A DNA stretch of 64,000 bases from positions 434,001 to 498,000 of the forward strand of contig JAFEBH010000002.1 of NCBI GenBank assembly GCA_018242765.1, written 5' to 3'. Position 1 is the first letter of the stretch. Every line of letters starts with the position of its first letter. The notes under the pieces were generated by a model. The model was not told the DNA's origin. It saw nothing but the letters and a program-made list of their open reading frames with translations, and did no database searches. Made by a program: the position numbers and the translations under genes. This stretch comes from Nitrospira sp. (lineage in GTDB: Bacteria; Nitrospirota; Nitrospiria; Nitrospirales; Nitrospiraceae). Of the stretch, positions 9,231 to 18,912 are shown in pieces.

Positions 9231-9522
9231 GGATTTCGTGGCATCGGCATTGTTCTCGGCCTGCTTATCTCGCCGGAGTGGTGCTGACGTATATGCGGCC
9301 GTCTGTGATCAGAGATCATGGCAAACTCGCGGATACTACTGGCGATGTCATGGAGGAGACTTTGCTGCTCACGTGTATGCGCACCACCAAGGACGTCGAC
9401 ATCACCATCCCAACGCGATGCGCCATGGTGCTCGGAAGTCGTCTGGTGGATTCAGCGTATCGGTACCGGATCGAGGCTTGATTCTCCACACCAGCGTGAC
9501 GATCAGGTATGATGTTCCTTGA
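9231..9522 (+). pseudogene. Decayed MscS-type mechanosensitive channel fragment
   Basis: No single frame is a gene, but three consecutive frames spell out the conserved core of an MscS channel. Frame one at 9231-9270 gives GFRGIGIVLGLLIS. Frame two at 9275-9470 gives GVVLTYMRPSVI, then KLADTTGDVMEETLLLTCMR and DITIPTRCAMVLGSRLVDS. Frame three at 9472-9522 gives RGLILHTSVTIRYDVP and a stop. These match the pore helix end, the beta domain and the start of the cytoplasmic alpha/beta domain of large MscS proteins. The glycine-rich pore segment between frames one and two and the C-terminus are gone. It lies directly before the ion-transport genes at 9783 and 11656; the latter is an intact MscS. 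The rest of the 9130-9782 gap shows nothing else except AAGGA before the next start. Confidence 0.75.
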
Positions 9523-9782
9523 CGAAAGATCCATAAGTCGAGAGAGTCAAAACACCGTCGGGATGATCAGATGTCACCCATGACGCCTATTCACGATCGG
9601 TTGATATACCCACCCGCCAAAGGCCCGCGTGGGAGCCTGGGGTGCAACACACGGAATCCCTTCTGTGTAATGCATCGGCATAGGTTTTCCCCGACGACCT
9701 CCACCCTCAATACGCGTCTCCGACCATCGAGGATGGCTGCGGAACGGCAGAATACATAACCGAGCGCCTTAAGGAATCTCCT

Positions 9783-11570
9783 ATGCCCCATGAAATGATC
9801 ATCGTACTTCTTGTGATGCTGTCGTCGGTCATATTTTTCGTGACCGAACGTCTTTCGGTCGACCTGGTTGGGTTGTTGATCATTGCCACCCTGCTCCTCA
9901 GCGGGATCATTACCCCCGAGGAAGGTTTGGCCGGATTCAGCAATACGGCCACCGTGACGGTGGCCGCCATGCTCGTGCTGAGTGCTGGGCTCTTCAAGAG
10001 CGGCGCCCTGAATGTTCTGGGTACCGGGTTAAAGACACTCAGCCGGCGCGGCACGGCCATCACGCTGCTGACAATGATGATGATGGTTGGAACCATCTCC
10101 GCTTTTATCAACAATACCGCAGCCGTAGCCATGCTGATGCCGGTTGTCATCGGTATGGCCAACGAAACCCGCATCGGTCCCTCAAAACTGCTGATGCCGC
10201 TGTCCTTTGCATCGATGTTCGGAGGCGTGTGCACACTGATCGGCACCTCAACGAATATTCTCGTCAGCTCGATCGCCGAACGCTACGAACAGCCCGGCCT
10301 TGGTATGTTCGAAATGACACCGCTCGGGCTGGTGTTTTTTGCCACAGGCACGGTGTACATGCTCGTGGCCGGGCTTCGTCTGATACCCGATCGTCGAACC
10401 ACCCGCGATTTGACACAGCATTTCGGCATGGATGACTATCTCACGGAGCTCGTTCTACTTCCTGAAGCTAAGTCCATCGGTATCACCCTTGCCGACTGCC
10501 CGCTGGTGCAGGAAACCGAACTCGACATTCTCGAGGTCCGTCGCGGCGCCGGCCGATTACTGTCCCCGGACCCCCTTACCGTGCTGCAAGCAGGCGACGT
10601 ACTGCTCGTTCGATGCAACATTGCCCAGATCAAGCAATTACAGGAACGGGCCGGAATCGCACTCAAATCAGAGATGCACGTGAGGGATAAAGACCTGGAG
10701 TCCGTCCACACCCAGCTCATGGAAGCCGTTGTTGCGCCTTATTCCGTGTTGGATGGACGATCGTTGAAAGGCATCAGATTCCGCGACAACTTCGGTGCGA
10801 CCGTTCTGGCCGTCCGACATCACGGGACAGTTGTCCATGATAACTTGAACTCACGAACCTTGCGCGGAGGCGATGTGCTGCTGCTCAAAGTACGACGGGA
10901 TTCCCTCGCCCGTCTCCAAGAGAGCCCTGCCTTTGTGATGATCTCCGACACAGGCCTTCCGACATTTCGAACCCACAAGCTAGTGACCGCCCTCGCGATT
11001 GTCGCTGGCGTGGTGGTGTCGGCTGCATTGAACCTGGTTCCCATCGTCGTCAGCGCGATCACTGGATGTGTTCTGCTCGTGCTGACCGGATGTCTGACGA
11101 TGCAGGAAGCCTACAGCGCCGTTGAATGGCGAATCATTTTCCTGCTGGCGGGCGTACTCACGTTGGGAGTCGCGCTGGAGAAAACCGGCGCGGCCTTATT
11201 GCTGTCCAACTGGCTCATTGCAACCGTGGGAATCTGGGGTCCTCTGGCACTCGTGTCGGCATTTTACCTTGTCACCTCGTTGCTAACAGAGACGATGTCG
11301 AACAATGCCACGGCTGCGCTTCTCGCACCCATTGCGATCACCACAGCCCAGTCACTGGGTCTCGACTCTCGTCCCTTCCTGATGGCCATCACTTTCGCAG
11401 CTTCCGCGAGCTTCATGACTCCTGTCGGTTATCAGACGAACACGCTGATCTACGGGCCCGGCCAATACACGTTCGCGGACTTTCTTCGTGTGGGCACGCC
11501 CTTGAATATCCTGTTCTGGCTGCTCGCAACTTTCCTGATCCCGGTTTTCTGGCCATTCCGGCCCGCATGA
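9783..11570 (+). CDS. SLC13/DASS-type permease with two RCK_C domains
   Basis: A 595-residue inner-membrane carrier of the SLC13 (divalent anion:Na+ symporter) family. It has an N-terminal transmembrane half (about 1-200) with the hairpin motif [15 protein letters not shown], a central cytoplasmic part (about 205-380) with two TrkA C-terminal (RCK_C) domains (first ending [11 protein letters not shown], second ending [11 protein letters not shown]), and a second transmembrane half with [17 protein letters not shown]. The paired SNT-like hairpins hold Na+ and substrate in this family. Proteins of this layout are often annotated as sulfate, dicarboxylate or unknown anion carriers; the substrate cannot be fixed. 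AAGGA 7 bases upstream supports the start. It sits among K+, Na+ and mechanosensitive genes. Confidence 0.9.
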   Translation: MPHEMIIVLLVMLSSVIFFVTERLSVDLVGLLIIATLLLSGIITPEEGLAGFSNTATVTVAAMLVLSAGLFKSGALNVLGTGLKTLSRRGTAITLLTMMMMVGTISAFINNTAAVAMLMPVVIGMANETRIGPSKLLMPLSFASMFGGVCTLIGTSTNILVSSIAERYEQPGLGMFEMTPLGLVFFATGTVYMLVAGLRLIPDRRTTRDLTQHFGMDDYLTELVLLPEAKSIGITLADCPLVQETELDILEVRRGAGRLLSPDPLTVLQAGDVLLVRCNIAQIKQLQERAGIALKSEMHVRDKDLESVHTQLMEAVVAPYSVLDGRSLKGIRFRDNFGATVLAVRHHGTVVHDNLNSRTLRGGDVLLLKVRRDSLARLQESPAFVMISDTGLPTFRTHKLVTALAIVAGVVVSAALNLVPIVVSAITGCVLLVLTGCLTMQEAYSAVEWRIIFLLAGVLTLGVALEKTGAALLLSNWLIATVGIWGPLALVSAFYLVTSLLTETMSNNATAALLAPIAITTAQSLGLDSRPFLMAITFAASASFMTPVGYQTNTLIYGPGQYTFADFLRVGTPLNILFWLLATFLIPVFWPFRPA

Positions 11571-11595
11571 TCTAATCATATTCATGTCTGGACAC

Positions 11596-11611
11596 GATCA
11601 TGGACATGATC
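11596..11611. promoter_or_regulatory. Perfect inverted repeat between carrier and MscS genes
   Basis: GATCATG and CATGATC are separated by two bases, 26 bases after the carrier stop and 45 before the MscS start. It could be an operator, or a transcript end without a U tract. Function not established. Confidence 0.3.
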
Positions 11612-11655
11612 AGTAGGAGCTGGTCTTTAGACCGAATGAACGACAAGGGGGATGC

Positions 11656-12555
11656 ATGGACCACCTGCCGGAGATATCAGAAACACTCACACACTGGCTG
11701 AATATTCCACTGTTTGAGATCGGCACCACGCCGATAACACTTTGGACGATTGTTTCCCTGGTCGTTCTTTTCGTCTTGCTCTTGTGGCTCACGCGGATAC
11801 TCAAAAACTGGGTTATCCTGACACTGCTTGCGAACAGTCGGATCGACATCGGTGTTCGACAGGCCGTAGGCGCCATCGTTCGTATCGGCGTCATCGCGAT
11901 CGGATTCATCGTCATCTTGCAGACGATGGGAATCGATCTCAGCACCGTAACCGTGCTGGCCGGTGCGCTGGGAATCGGGGTCGGCTTCGGCCTGCAAACG
12001 ATCACGAACAACCTCGTCAGCGGCCTTATTCTGCTCTTCGAGCGTCCTGTCAAAATCGGAGATCGCATTGAGATCGGGCGAGTCACGGGAAACGTTGTGG
12101 ATATTTCAGCCCGTGCCACAACGGTGGTCACCAACGACAACATCGCCATCATCATTCCAAATTCTGAGTTCATCACGTCGAAAGTCACGAATTGGAGCTA
12201 TACGACACGAGACGTTCGGTTCAATTTTCCCGTCGCCGTCTCCTATCGCGAAGATCCGGAGGTCGTACGAACGCTGTTGTTGGAAATCGCCAGTAAGCAC
12301 CCTGGGGTGCTTACAGAGCGGAAACCTGATGTCCTGCTTCAGGAGTTCGGAGAAAGCGCCTTGCACTTTCTCCTCCGGGTGTGGACGAGAGAGTACACGG
12401 ATCGACCGGGTGTGCTTCGAAGCGAGCTGAACTACGCCATCAGCCGGAAGTTTCGCGAACACGGAATCGAGATTCCATATCCCCAACGTGATATTCACAT
12501 CAAAGATGGTGCCTTGCCGGTTGCCTCGCCAGCGCCGTCAACCAAGTCAAAATAG
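11656..12555 (+). CDS. MscS-family mechanosensitive ion channel
   Basis: A 299-residue membrane protein. Transmembrane helices lie at about residues 22-45, 65-88 and 92-130. The last is the pore helix, with the Gly/Ala pattern LAGALGIGVGFGLQTITNNL. It is followed by the MscS beta domain (GDRIEIGRVTGNVVDISART, then IIIPNSEFIT) and the alpha/beta C-terminal domain. In E. coli MscS the corresponding helix lines the pore that opens under membrane tension and lets solutes out during hypo-osmotic shock. The start has GGGGG 4 bases upstream. A decayed MscS fragment lies 2 kb upstream (9231-9522). The downstream neighbour is a potassium channel gene, which fits an osmotic-adaptation cluster. Confidence 0.95.
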   Translation: MDHLPEISETLTHWLNIPLFEIGTTPITLWTIVSLVVLFVLLLWLTRILKNWVILTLLANSRIDIGVRQAVGAIVRIGVIAIGFIVILQTMGIDLSTVTVLAGALGIGVGFGLQTITNNLVSGLILLFERPVKIGDRIEIGRVTGNVVDISARATTVVTNDNIAIIIPNSEFITSKVTNWSYTTRDVRFNFPVAVSYREDPEVVRTLLLEIASKHPGVLTERKPDVLLQEFGESALHFLLRVWTREYTDRPGVLRSELNYAISRKFREHGIEIPYPQRDIHIKDGALPVASPAPSTKSK

Positions 12556-12866
12556 CCTACGTTCTCCGCTCAGAGATGCTCCGCTGGTAGATATCGCTTG
12601 CGTGTTTGGCAGAATCCAACTTCATCTTGCTGACTATCAGCAAAGCTCTCGGCCCTCCGCTCGGCCGTGTCGCAAGGTAATGACTGTTGCCTCTTATCAG
12701 CCTTCGCCTCTCGACAATGACTATTCCTAAAACTTTCGTCGGCATCACTGGGATATCTATCTTGTCACGGACCTCCATGTTATTACGCGCATGGGCACCG
12801 ATTGGTGCAACGTCCGAATGCTTCGACTTTGACTCTCATTCTATGGATTGCTACTGTACCAGGCGT
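12556..12866. other. Gene-poor gap; weak minus-strand ORF only
   Basis: 311 bases between the MscS and K+ channel genes. A 73-residue minus-strand frame (12557-12778, starting MEVRDKIDIPVMPTKVLGIV) looks protein-like but has no ribosome-binding site and low third-position GC compared with neighbours, so I do not call it a gene. Plus-strand start codons upstream of 12867 lie in this filler. Confidence 0.4.
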
Positions 12867-13895
12867 ATGCAACCCTCTTTTGCGTCATCAAACAGAACAC
12901 GCATTCTTCACACACCATCTGATCTGTTGCCTGTCCAACGATTACTCGCACAACTTGGCATCGTCCTGGTGCTCATCTGTGGAATCGTCGTCCTCCTTTG
13001 GCTCGATCGTGACGGATTAGTTGACCACCACGACGGTGAAGTTTCTTTCGTCGACGTAGTGTATTTCACGATGATTACGGTTACGACGGTCGGATACGGC
13101 GACATCACCCCTGTCACACCTCGAACCAGACTTATCGATGCACTCGTCGTGACTCCTGTACGTATCGTGGTCTGGCTCGTGTTTTTGGGAACCGCCTACC
13201 AACTCATTCTTCGACGCTATATGGAGGACTATCGTATGGCTGCTTTGAAGGCTTCACTCGAGGGCCACATTCTCGTCTGCGGTTACGGCAATACCGGAGC
13301 AGCCGCGGTCAAAGAGTTGCAGGCCAAAGGCATTTCCCCGGACAACATCGTTGTGATCGAATCCGACGAGACACGAGCACGTGCCGCGACTGATTGCGGA
13401 GTCGTGGCGATTCAGGGAAACGGCTCACAGGAAGCCACGTTGCGAGACGCGATGGTGGTAAAGGCAAAAGCCCTCATCATTGCAGCCGGACGGGACGACA
13501 CGAGCGCCTTGATTCTTCTGACGGCACGACACCTTAATCCTGCGCTTCGAGTCATCGTCAGTGTGAAAGAAGAGGAAAACGTCAAATTGTTCCGCCAGGG
13601 AGGTGCGAACAGCATCGTGGCACCCTCCACGTTTGGCGGCTATGCACTCGCTGCCGCCGTGGAGCAATCCCATATGGTGCAGTATCTCGAAGATTTACTC
13701 ACCGCCGGAGGGCAGGTCAATCTCATTGAACGTCGGGTTCGAGAGGAAGAAATCGGAAAGACATCGGTGGATCTCAGGCCCTCGGTCGTGCTGAGGATCT
13801 ATCGGGGAGGCACCATTATTTCCCTGACCGAGATTCAGGAGGGAGCTCAACTGCGGCAAGGAGATCTCCTCGTCATATTGAACCCCGTGACCTAG
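12867..13895 (+). CDS. Two-TM potassium channel with RCK (TrkA-N/TrkA-C) domains
   Basis: A 342-residue channel. TM1 is at about residues 22-42; the pore helix and selectivity filter TVTTVGYGD have the filter glycines near residues 76-78; TM2 is near 88-108. A cytoplasmic RCK domain starts with the Rossmann motif VCGYGNTGAA (about residue 133) and ends with a TrkA_C domain whose last strand is LRQGDLLVILNP. Proteins of this layout (MthK, Kch types) gate K+ flow in response to a ligand such as Ca2+ or nucleotide; which one is unknown. I choose the ATG at 12867 because the upstream 60 codons are not protein-like and AGG precedes it. It converges with nhaA, with 42 bases between the stop codons. 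Confidence 0.92.
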   Translation: MQPSFASSNRTRILHTPSDLLPVQRLLAQLGIVLVLICGIVVLLWLDRDGLVDHHDGEVSFVDVVYFTMITVTTVGYGDITPVTPRTRLIDALVVTPVRIVVWLVFLGTAYQLILRRYMEDYRMAALKASLEGHILVCGYGNTGAAAVKELQAKGISPDNIVVIESDETRARAATDCGVVAIQGNGSQEATLRDAMVVKAKALIIAAGRDDTSALILLTARHLNPALRVIVSVKEEENVKLFRQGGANSIVAPSTFGGYALAAAVEQSHMVQYLEDLLTAGGQVNLIERRVREEEIGKTSVDLRPSVVLRIYRGGTIISLTEIQEGAQLRQGDLLVILNPVT

Positions 13896-13937
13896 GAATC
13901 GGTTCACAGCCCTCCGTTCGACCATCCAGGGCATCCC

Positions 13938-15296
13938 TCACCCCTTCTGCGTTTCTGAAGCATACCGCAGCAACAGCCACCCAGTCAGTCCCGCGATCGT
14001 CGAAGCAAGCAGGATAGCTTCTTTCGCCGCCATCAGCGACGGACCTGGAGAAAAGGCCAATCCGGCGATGAAGAGCGACATTGTGAATCCAATTCCCGCA
14101 AGCACACCGATCCCCCACATCTGATGCCATGAGACACCATCCGGAAGGGCGGTCAGACCACACACGGTTGCAAACCAGGATGAGAGCAGGATGCCGACTG
14201 GCTTCCCTACGATCAGACCGATCGTCACACCGAGTGCGAGAGGATCAAGCAATATCGCTGCAAGGTTAGTGTGAAACGGGACTCCGGCATTGGCGAGAGC
14301 GAATAACGGCATAATGACGACCGTGACCCACGGATGAAGGATGTGTTCGAGTTGTTGCAGAGGGGTTTCGACGTACGTCACAACCGTCTTCATTCGGTTC
14401 GCAATGTGTTGACGCTCCCGGTTTGCCAATTCCGGCTCATCCGGAACCATGGCTTGCTCAAATTGACGAAGAAGCGTAGTGCCCTTCTCCAGAAACTCTC
14501 GGCCGGTGAGTCGTGTCCTGGCGGGAATCGTCATCGCTGCAATCACACCGGCAATCGTGGCATGAATGCCGGAGAAAAGAAATGCCACCCATAAGCCTCC
14601 GATTCCAAGAATCGAATAGACGAGCAGACTGCGCACCCCAATCACGTTTGCCGTGATCATCAGAACGAGAAACAGGGCGGCCATACCTACGCTCGTCCAC
14701 GAGATGGTCGAGGTATAAAAGAGGGCGATGACCAGCACGGCGACAAGATCGTCGGCAATGGCCAAGGCGGTCAAGAAGACCTTCAGTGCCAGCGGAACAC
14801 GCAAGCCGAGCAACGAGAGGATCCCCAGAGAGAACGCGATATCCGTGGCCATCGGAATTCCCCAGCCCTTCGCTGTCGCGGTTCCTGCGTTGAATGAGGC
14901 ATAGAGTACTGCCGGGAGGATCGACCCGCCCAAAGCTGCAGCCAGCGGCAACGCCGCCTGCTTCCAGGAAGCCAACTCTCCGACCATGATCTCACGCTTA
15001 ATTTCCAGTCCGATGACGAAGAAAAACATGGCCATGAGGCCATCGTTAATCCAGTCGAGCAAGGTTTCCGTCAGCGTGTAGGTTGCGATCGTTACGCCGA
15101 TAGGAGTGGACCAGAATACCTGATAGGATTTGTCCCAGAAAGAATTTGCCCAGACCATCGCGATGCACGTCGCAACCAAGAGTAAGATGCCTCCGGCTGC
15201 CTCAGTTCGAATGAACGACTGAAAGGGTTCGATGATCGGTTGGACAAGCGGCCTTTCGTGCCCCTTCATGTCCTGGCCTCTGCCCACCGTCTTCAT
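13938..15296 (-). CDS. nhaA: Na+/H+ antiporter NhaA
   Basis: About 452 residues with some 11-12 membrane helices. Diagnostic NhaA segments are present: FIRTEAAGGILLLVATCIA at the N-terminus, TDIAFSLGILSLLG, and ALAIADDLVAVLVIALFYTS with the adjacent Asp182-Asp183 pair that binds Na+ and H+. NhaA exports one Na+ for two H+ imported and protects against alkali and salt. The start is uncertain: 15296 (GGTGG upstream) and 15269 are both possible; the longer frame to 15401 looks non-coding. The C-terminal region is longer than in E. coli NhaA (388 residues). It closes the ion-transport block and faces the K+ channel gene. Confidence 0.95.
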   Translation of the reverse strand: MKTVGRGQDMKGHERPLVQPIIEPFQSFIRTEAAGGILLLVATCIAMVWANSFWDKSYQVFWSTPIGVTIATYTLTETLLDWINDGLMAMFFFVIGLEIKREIMVGELASWKQAALPLAAALGGSILPAVLYASFNAGTATAKGWGIPMATDIAFSLGILSLLGLRVPLALKVFLTALAIADDLVAVLVIALFYTSTISWTSVGMAALFLVLMITANVIGVRSLLVYSILGIGGLWVAFLFSGIHATIAGVIAAMTIPARTRLTGREFLEKGTTLLRQFEQAMVPDEPELANRERQHIANRMKTVVTYVETPLQQLEHILHPWVTVVIMPLFALANAGVPFHTNLAAILLDPLALGVTIGLIVGKPVGILLSSWFATVCGLTALPDGVSWHQMWGIGVLAGIGFTMSLFIAGLAFSPGPSLMAAKEAILLASTIAGLTGWLLLRYASETQKG

Positions 15297-15442
15297 TTCT
15301 GCCACCGAATCGACACCACGGGGAACGTTGAGGTGATGAGTAGAGGGCAATCCATTCTTCTGCCTGACATGGTGGACGGCATCTGCTGTGGTGGCACACA
15401 TGACGGCACGTCCAGAGCAGGCCCGGACAAGAGGACCTCTGT

Positions 15443-17611
15443 CTATACGGTCAATATGACTTCTACCTGACCGATTCGGCGGGCAACCGTCAGCGCAACC
15501 TCGTTCTGGTGACGGTCGAGCACGAGATCAAGACGGGCGGTACCGATGGTGAGGTTCCGCAGTTCGACTCGCTCGAGAAACGGAGGCAGCGTCGGGCGTA
15601 CGAACTGCACCAGGCGTCGAGTCCCGTCGATCTGCAGCCCAAGGCAAGCCTGCAAGGCTTGAAACCCCGCGCCGGCTGCCCAGGCTTGCGGAGCGCAGGC
15701 CACCGGATAGCGCGTGGGACTTTCACCCGGGCGACGAGGGAAGCCACAAAAGAGTTCCGGCATGCGATGGAGATCAAGAAAGAGGCTGGCGTCGAAGAGT
15801 CCGGTGAGGATCTTCATCGCCCCTTCTTTGTATCCGTAGTCCGCCATCCCTGCTGCAATCAGCGCGTTATCATGCGGCCACACCGACCCGTTATGATAGG
15901 ACATCGGGTTATACCGTATTTCTGATGTCGCCAGTGTTCGGATCCCCCACCCGCTGTACATTTCGTCCGTCAGAAGCGTATGCGCCATGCGCAACCCATG
16001 TTTTCTCCCGGCAATCCCACCATACAAACAATGGCCGGCATTGGAAGACAACACAAGACACGGCCGCCCTCGTCCATCCAAGGCCAGGGCATAGGAACCG
16101 AGTTTCTCGGACCAGAATGCCCCCTCGAATCGCTCTTGCAGTGAGGCGGCTTCCTTCAGTAAACGTTCTGCCTGATCAAGTTTCCCTAAGACGTGAGCCA
16201 GGCCTGCCGCCGCTTGTTTGGCTTGATACACGTAGGCTTGGACCTCGCACAGCGCGATCGGGCCCTCTGCAGCCGTGCCATCGGCGTGGAAGACCGCGTC
16301 GTGGGAGTCCTTCCAGCCTTGATGCACAAGGCCATTCGACGACTGCCTTGAGTAGGTGGTGAATCCCATGCCGCTGGGATCACCATCGCGATCAATCCAC
16401 TGAAGCGCGAGTTGAATATGCGGCCAGAGTTTGGCCAAAAACTCACGATCTCCGGTGCGTCCATAGTAAGCACCAGCCAGGACGACGAACAACGGCGTCG
16501 CATCCACGCTCCCATAGTATTTTCCAAATGGGATCTCGCCCAGTGCTGCCATCTCACCTTGGCGAGTCTCATGCAAGATCTTTCCGACCTCCGCATCCCG
16601 TTCCGGCCAAACCTCCGTTGCCTGGGTGGAAGCCAGAAACCCCAGCACGCCACGAGCCAGTAATGGATTCATCCACAGCATCTGAAGCGCCGTAATGATC
16701 CCGTCCCTCCCGAATGGGACACTGAACCAGGGAACTCCCGCATAGGGATAGAGCCCTTGCGAAGTCTCCGAGATCAACATGTGGAGGTCAGCGAGCGACC
16801 GATTCAACCAGTGATTGAACTGTTCATTCGCGGTATACACATGGGCATTGTAAGATGTGGCATCCTTGAGAGCACGATTGGCGTGATGGTAGGCACGTTC
16901 GTAGGTGAGCCCTTTTCGCTTCTGTGGGCTCCCGATTTCACAGGAAATGGCGATCTCCCAGGTCAGATCTGCATGTGGGCGGAGGGATGATTCGATGATG
17001 AAGCCGTTCGATGTCACTCGTTTCGGTGTGGGAACGCACTGAATGGAGGTTCGACGGACGATCCCATCAAGTCCCTTATACCCGAACACGAGTCCGTTTT
17101 TTGAGCGAACCGTCTTGAGCCGTGCCCCACGCCGCTCCCGTTTTCGACCTCTCGCTTCGAAGAGATCGGCGAAGTCCGCATCCAGCGCGATCGTAATCGC
17201 AAGAGAAATGCCCTTATTCCCATAATTCCGAACACGGAAACGTTCGTACCACGTCCCTTGCCAGAGAAACCGCGTGCGGCACAGATGGACGGTGCCACGT
17301 GAGACGACTTTTTTGCCGTCGTGCATCAGATCTGGATTCGTGAGATCCACCGTGAAGAGTGCATTGTCTTCTTTCACGGTGGCGCTGAGGAGCATCGGAC
17401 GCTGACCTTGCAGCAACAGTTCAGATTGCGAGAGGAAGCGGGTCCCTTCATGATAGAGACCTTGCGGGCCAGGAAGCACCTGGTGCATATCTCCATATCG
17501 ATCGAACACGGCGAAGGTCTCTCCATGTTTCAGGACTTCGGTTCGGCCCTCCGCCAGTGACGATGATGCAAGGATGTAGTATTGTTCGTTCCATCGGATG
17601 ATATCGTTCAT
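15443..17611 (-). CDS. Amylo-alpha-1,6-glucosidase-like glycogen debranching enzyme
   Basis: A 722-residue, probably cytoplasmic protein. The N-terminal GDE_N-type beta-sandwich domain (about 15-240) begins with FAVFDRYGDMHQVLPGPQGL. The C-terminal (alpha/alpha)6 domain (about 270-650) contains WFSVPFGRDGIITALQML, GWKDSHDAVFHADG and NPMSYHNGSVWPHDNALIAA, the signature of the bacterial debranching N-terminal family related to GH63/GH133. It would hydrolyse alpha-1,6-linked glucose or related oligosaccharides; the substrate is inferred. Its ATG overlaps the stop of the upstream MFS gene by 4 bases, so the two are translationally coupled, and the BON gene precedes both. Glycogen handling is also suggested by the GT4 and GH13 genes further on. 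Confidence 0.88.
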   Translation of the reverse strand: MNDIIRWNEQYYILASSSLAEGRTEVLKHGETFAVFDRYGDMHQVLPGPQGLYHEGTRFLSQSELLLQGQRPMLLSATVKEDNALFTVDLTNPDLMHDGKKVVSRGTVHLCRTRFLWQGTWYERFRVRNYGNKGISLAITIALDADFADLFEARGRKRERRGARLKTVRSKNGLVFGYKGLDGIVRRTSIQCVPTPKRVTSNGFIIESSLRPHADLTWEIAISCEIGSPQKRKGLTYERAYHHANRALKDATSYNAHVYTANEQFNHWLNRSLADLHMLISETSQGLYPYAGVPWFSVPFGRDGIITALQMLWMNPLLARGVLGFLASTQATEVWPERDAEVGKILHETRQGEMAALGEIPFGKYYGSVDATPLFVVLAGAYYGRTGDREFLAKLWPHIQLALQWIDRDGDPSGMGFTTYSRQSSNGLVHQGWKDSHDAVFHADGTAAEGPIALCEVQAYVYQAKQAAAGLAHVLGKLDQAERLLKEAASLQERFEGAFWSEKLGSYALALDGRGRPCLVLSSNAGHCLYGGIAGRKHGLRMAHTLLTDEMYSGWGIRTLATSEIRYNPMSYHNGSVWPHDNALIAAGMADYGYKEGAMKILTGLFDASLFLDLHRMPELFCGFPRRPGESPTRYPVACAPQAWAAGAGFQALQACLGLQIDGTRRLVQFVRPTLPPFLERVELRNLTIGTARLDLVLDRHQNEVALTVARRIGQVEVILTV

Positions 17612-18912
17612 GAACGGTTCCCTTCATACTCGGCACTGGCTCGGCTCATCCTCGTGGCAACCAACGCCGTGACCATCAGGACAAGCCCGATCCCGAGGAC
17701 TCCGGTTTCGGGACCCTGCTGTTCGGTGATCCACCCAAACGCGGAGATTCCTCCGATGGCGGCGGTCATGGCCCCCGTCCCGTAGAGTCCCAGGACCCGC
17801 CCGATCATGTGACTCGGCGCCAGCTCCTGAATGATCCCCCACGCGATCGGAGTAAATACCCCCATCCCACACCCGATCAGCCCCATAAGAACGCCGGCGA
17901 CATACGGATCAAGCGTCCAGGCTAATCCACTCAGAGCGAGACCGCTCAACACGCTCGCAGCCATAATGAGTCGCATACGATCCTTGACCATCCAATCGGT
18001 CACCCACAAGAGCGCGATCGACGTCATAAGTAACCCCATGCCCAGTGCGGACCATAAATATCCAACCTCGACCGGCCCCAGCCCAAGCAGCTTTCTGGCA
18101 AAGACCGGAAAGAGCGCGGTCAGCGCGCTGGTGCCGAACGTATAGAGAGCGGCGGTACCGGTCAAAAGTAACAATGCCGGTTTGGTGACCACGCCATAGC
18201 GAAACCCTTCGATCAGATCTTGCATCAGAGTCGATCGTGCCCCCGGCGAAATACTGGTCGGCGCCGCATTTCGGAAGCGGACCAGTGCGAGACATGCAGC
18301 CGAAATCAAGTAGGTTGCAGCGTTGATGCAGAGCACCTCTTGTGATCCATACGCAGCGATACCGAGGCCGCTGATCGCGGGACCAAAGATAATCCCCAGG
18401 CTCGTGGTCCCCTGCAGAAGCGCATTGGCAGCGGTGAACTGCGTCTTGGGAACGAATGCCGGTACTGCAGCCGTCAGGGCCGGCCCGAAGACCGCCGTGG
18501 AAACAGCATGGAGAAACACCAGCACATACAACACCGATACCGTAAAGGATTCCACAGGGATGAGGCAGGGGATCAACCCGATCAGCAGCGCACGGAGAAT
18601 ATCGCTTGTGATCAGCAAGACTTTCTTCGGGAGTCGGTCGACGTACACCCCGATGATCGGCCCGAGGATGATCGGGGGAATCGTTTGCAACAGTCCAATG
18701 ATGGAAGTCTTGAGCGGTGATCCCGTGACGGCGTAGACAAACCACAAGAGCGCCAGTCGGCAGACTCCGTCACCGATCTGTGAAATGAGTTGGCCCCACC
18801 ACACCAGCCCGAAGTCCCAAGTCAGAAGGAGGGGACGATTGTCGGCCGAGCTGCGACGTGCATGCGCCATGACAGAGGAAGCCTCAGCCACGGGGCCGGA
18901 GGAACCCTGCAT
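17608..18912 (-). CDS. MFS transporter (EntS/MFS_3-like exporter)
   Basis: A 434-residue protein with about 12 transmembrane helices. The start of the fold reads LVWWGQLISQIGDGVCRLAL, and the loop between TM2 and TM3 has GPIIGVYVDRLPKKVLL, the MFS G-x-x-x-D-R-x-G-R-like signature as seen in the enterobactin-exporter-like group. The first codon overlaps the upstream BON gene stop (TGATG), and its own stop overlaps the debranching enzyme start, so three genes form one tight operon. A close paralogue is encoded at 20074-21396, also coupled to a glycan gene. Substrate unknown; association with glycan enzymes hints at sugar or glycoconjugate export but this is inference. Confidence 0.88.
   Translation of the reverse strand: MQGSSGPVAEASSVMAHARRSSADNRPLLLTWDFGLVWWGQLISQIGDGVCRLALLWFVYAVTGSPLKTSIIGLLQTIPPIILGPIIGVYVDRLPKKVLLITSDILRALLIGLIPCLIPVESFTVSVLYVLVFLHAVSTAVFGPALTAAVPAFVPKTQFTAANALLQGTTSLGIIFGPAISGLGIAAYGSQEVLCINAATYLISAACLALVRFRNAAPTSISPGARSTLMQDLIEGFRYGVVTKPALLLLTGTAALYTFGTSALTALFPVFARKLLGLGPVEVGYLWSALGMGLLMTSIALLWVTDWMVKDRMRLIMAASVLSGLALSGLAWTLDPYVAGVLMGLIGCGMGVFTPIAWGIIQELAPSHMIGRVLGLYGTGAMTAAIGGISAFGWITEQQGPETGVLGIGLVLMVTALVATRMSRASAEYEGNRS

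Noticed and set aside
12557..12778. 73-codon minus-strand frame that looks protein-like
   Set aside because: No ribosome-binding site, low third-position GC, and it lies upstream of a divergent-strand gene; left as a note only.
17909..18745. A 278-codon frame in the MFS gene in another frame
   Set aside because: Out-of-frame shadow of the MFS gene with no transmembrane pattern of its own.
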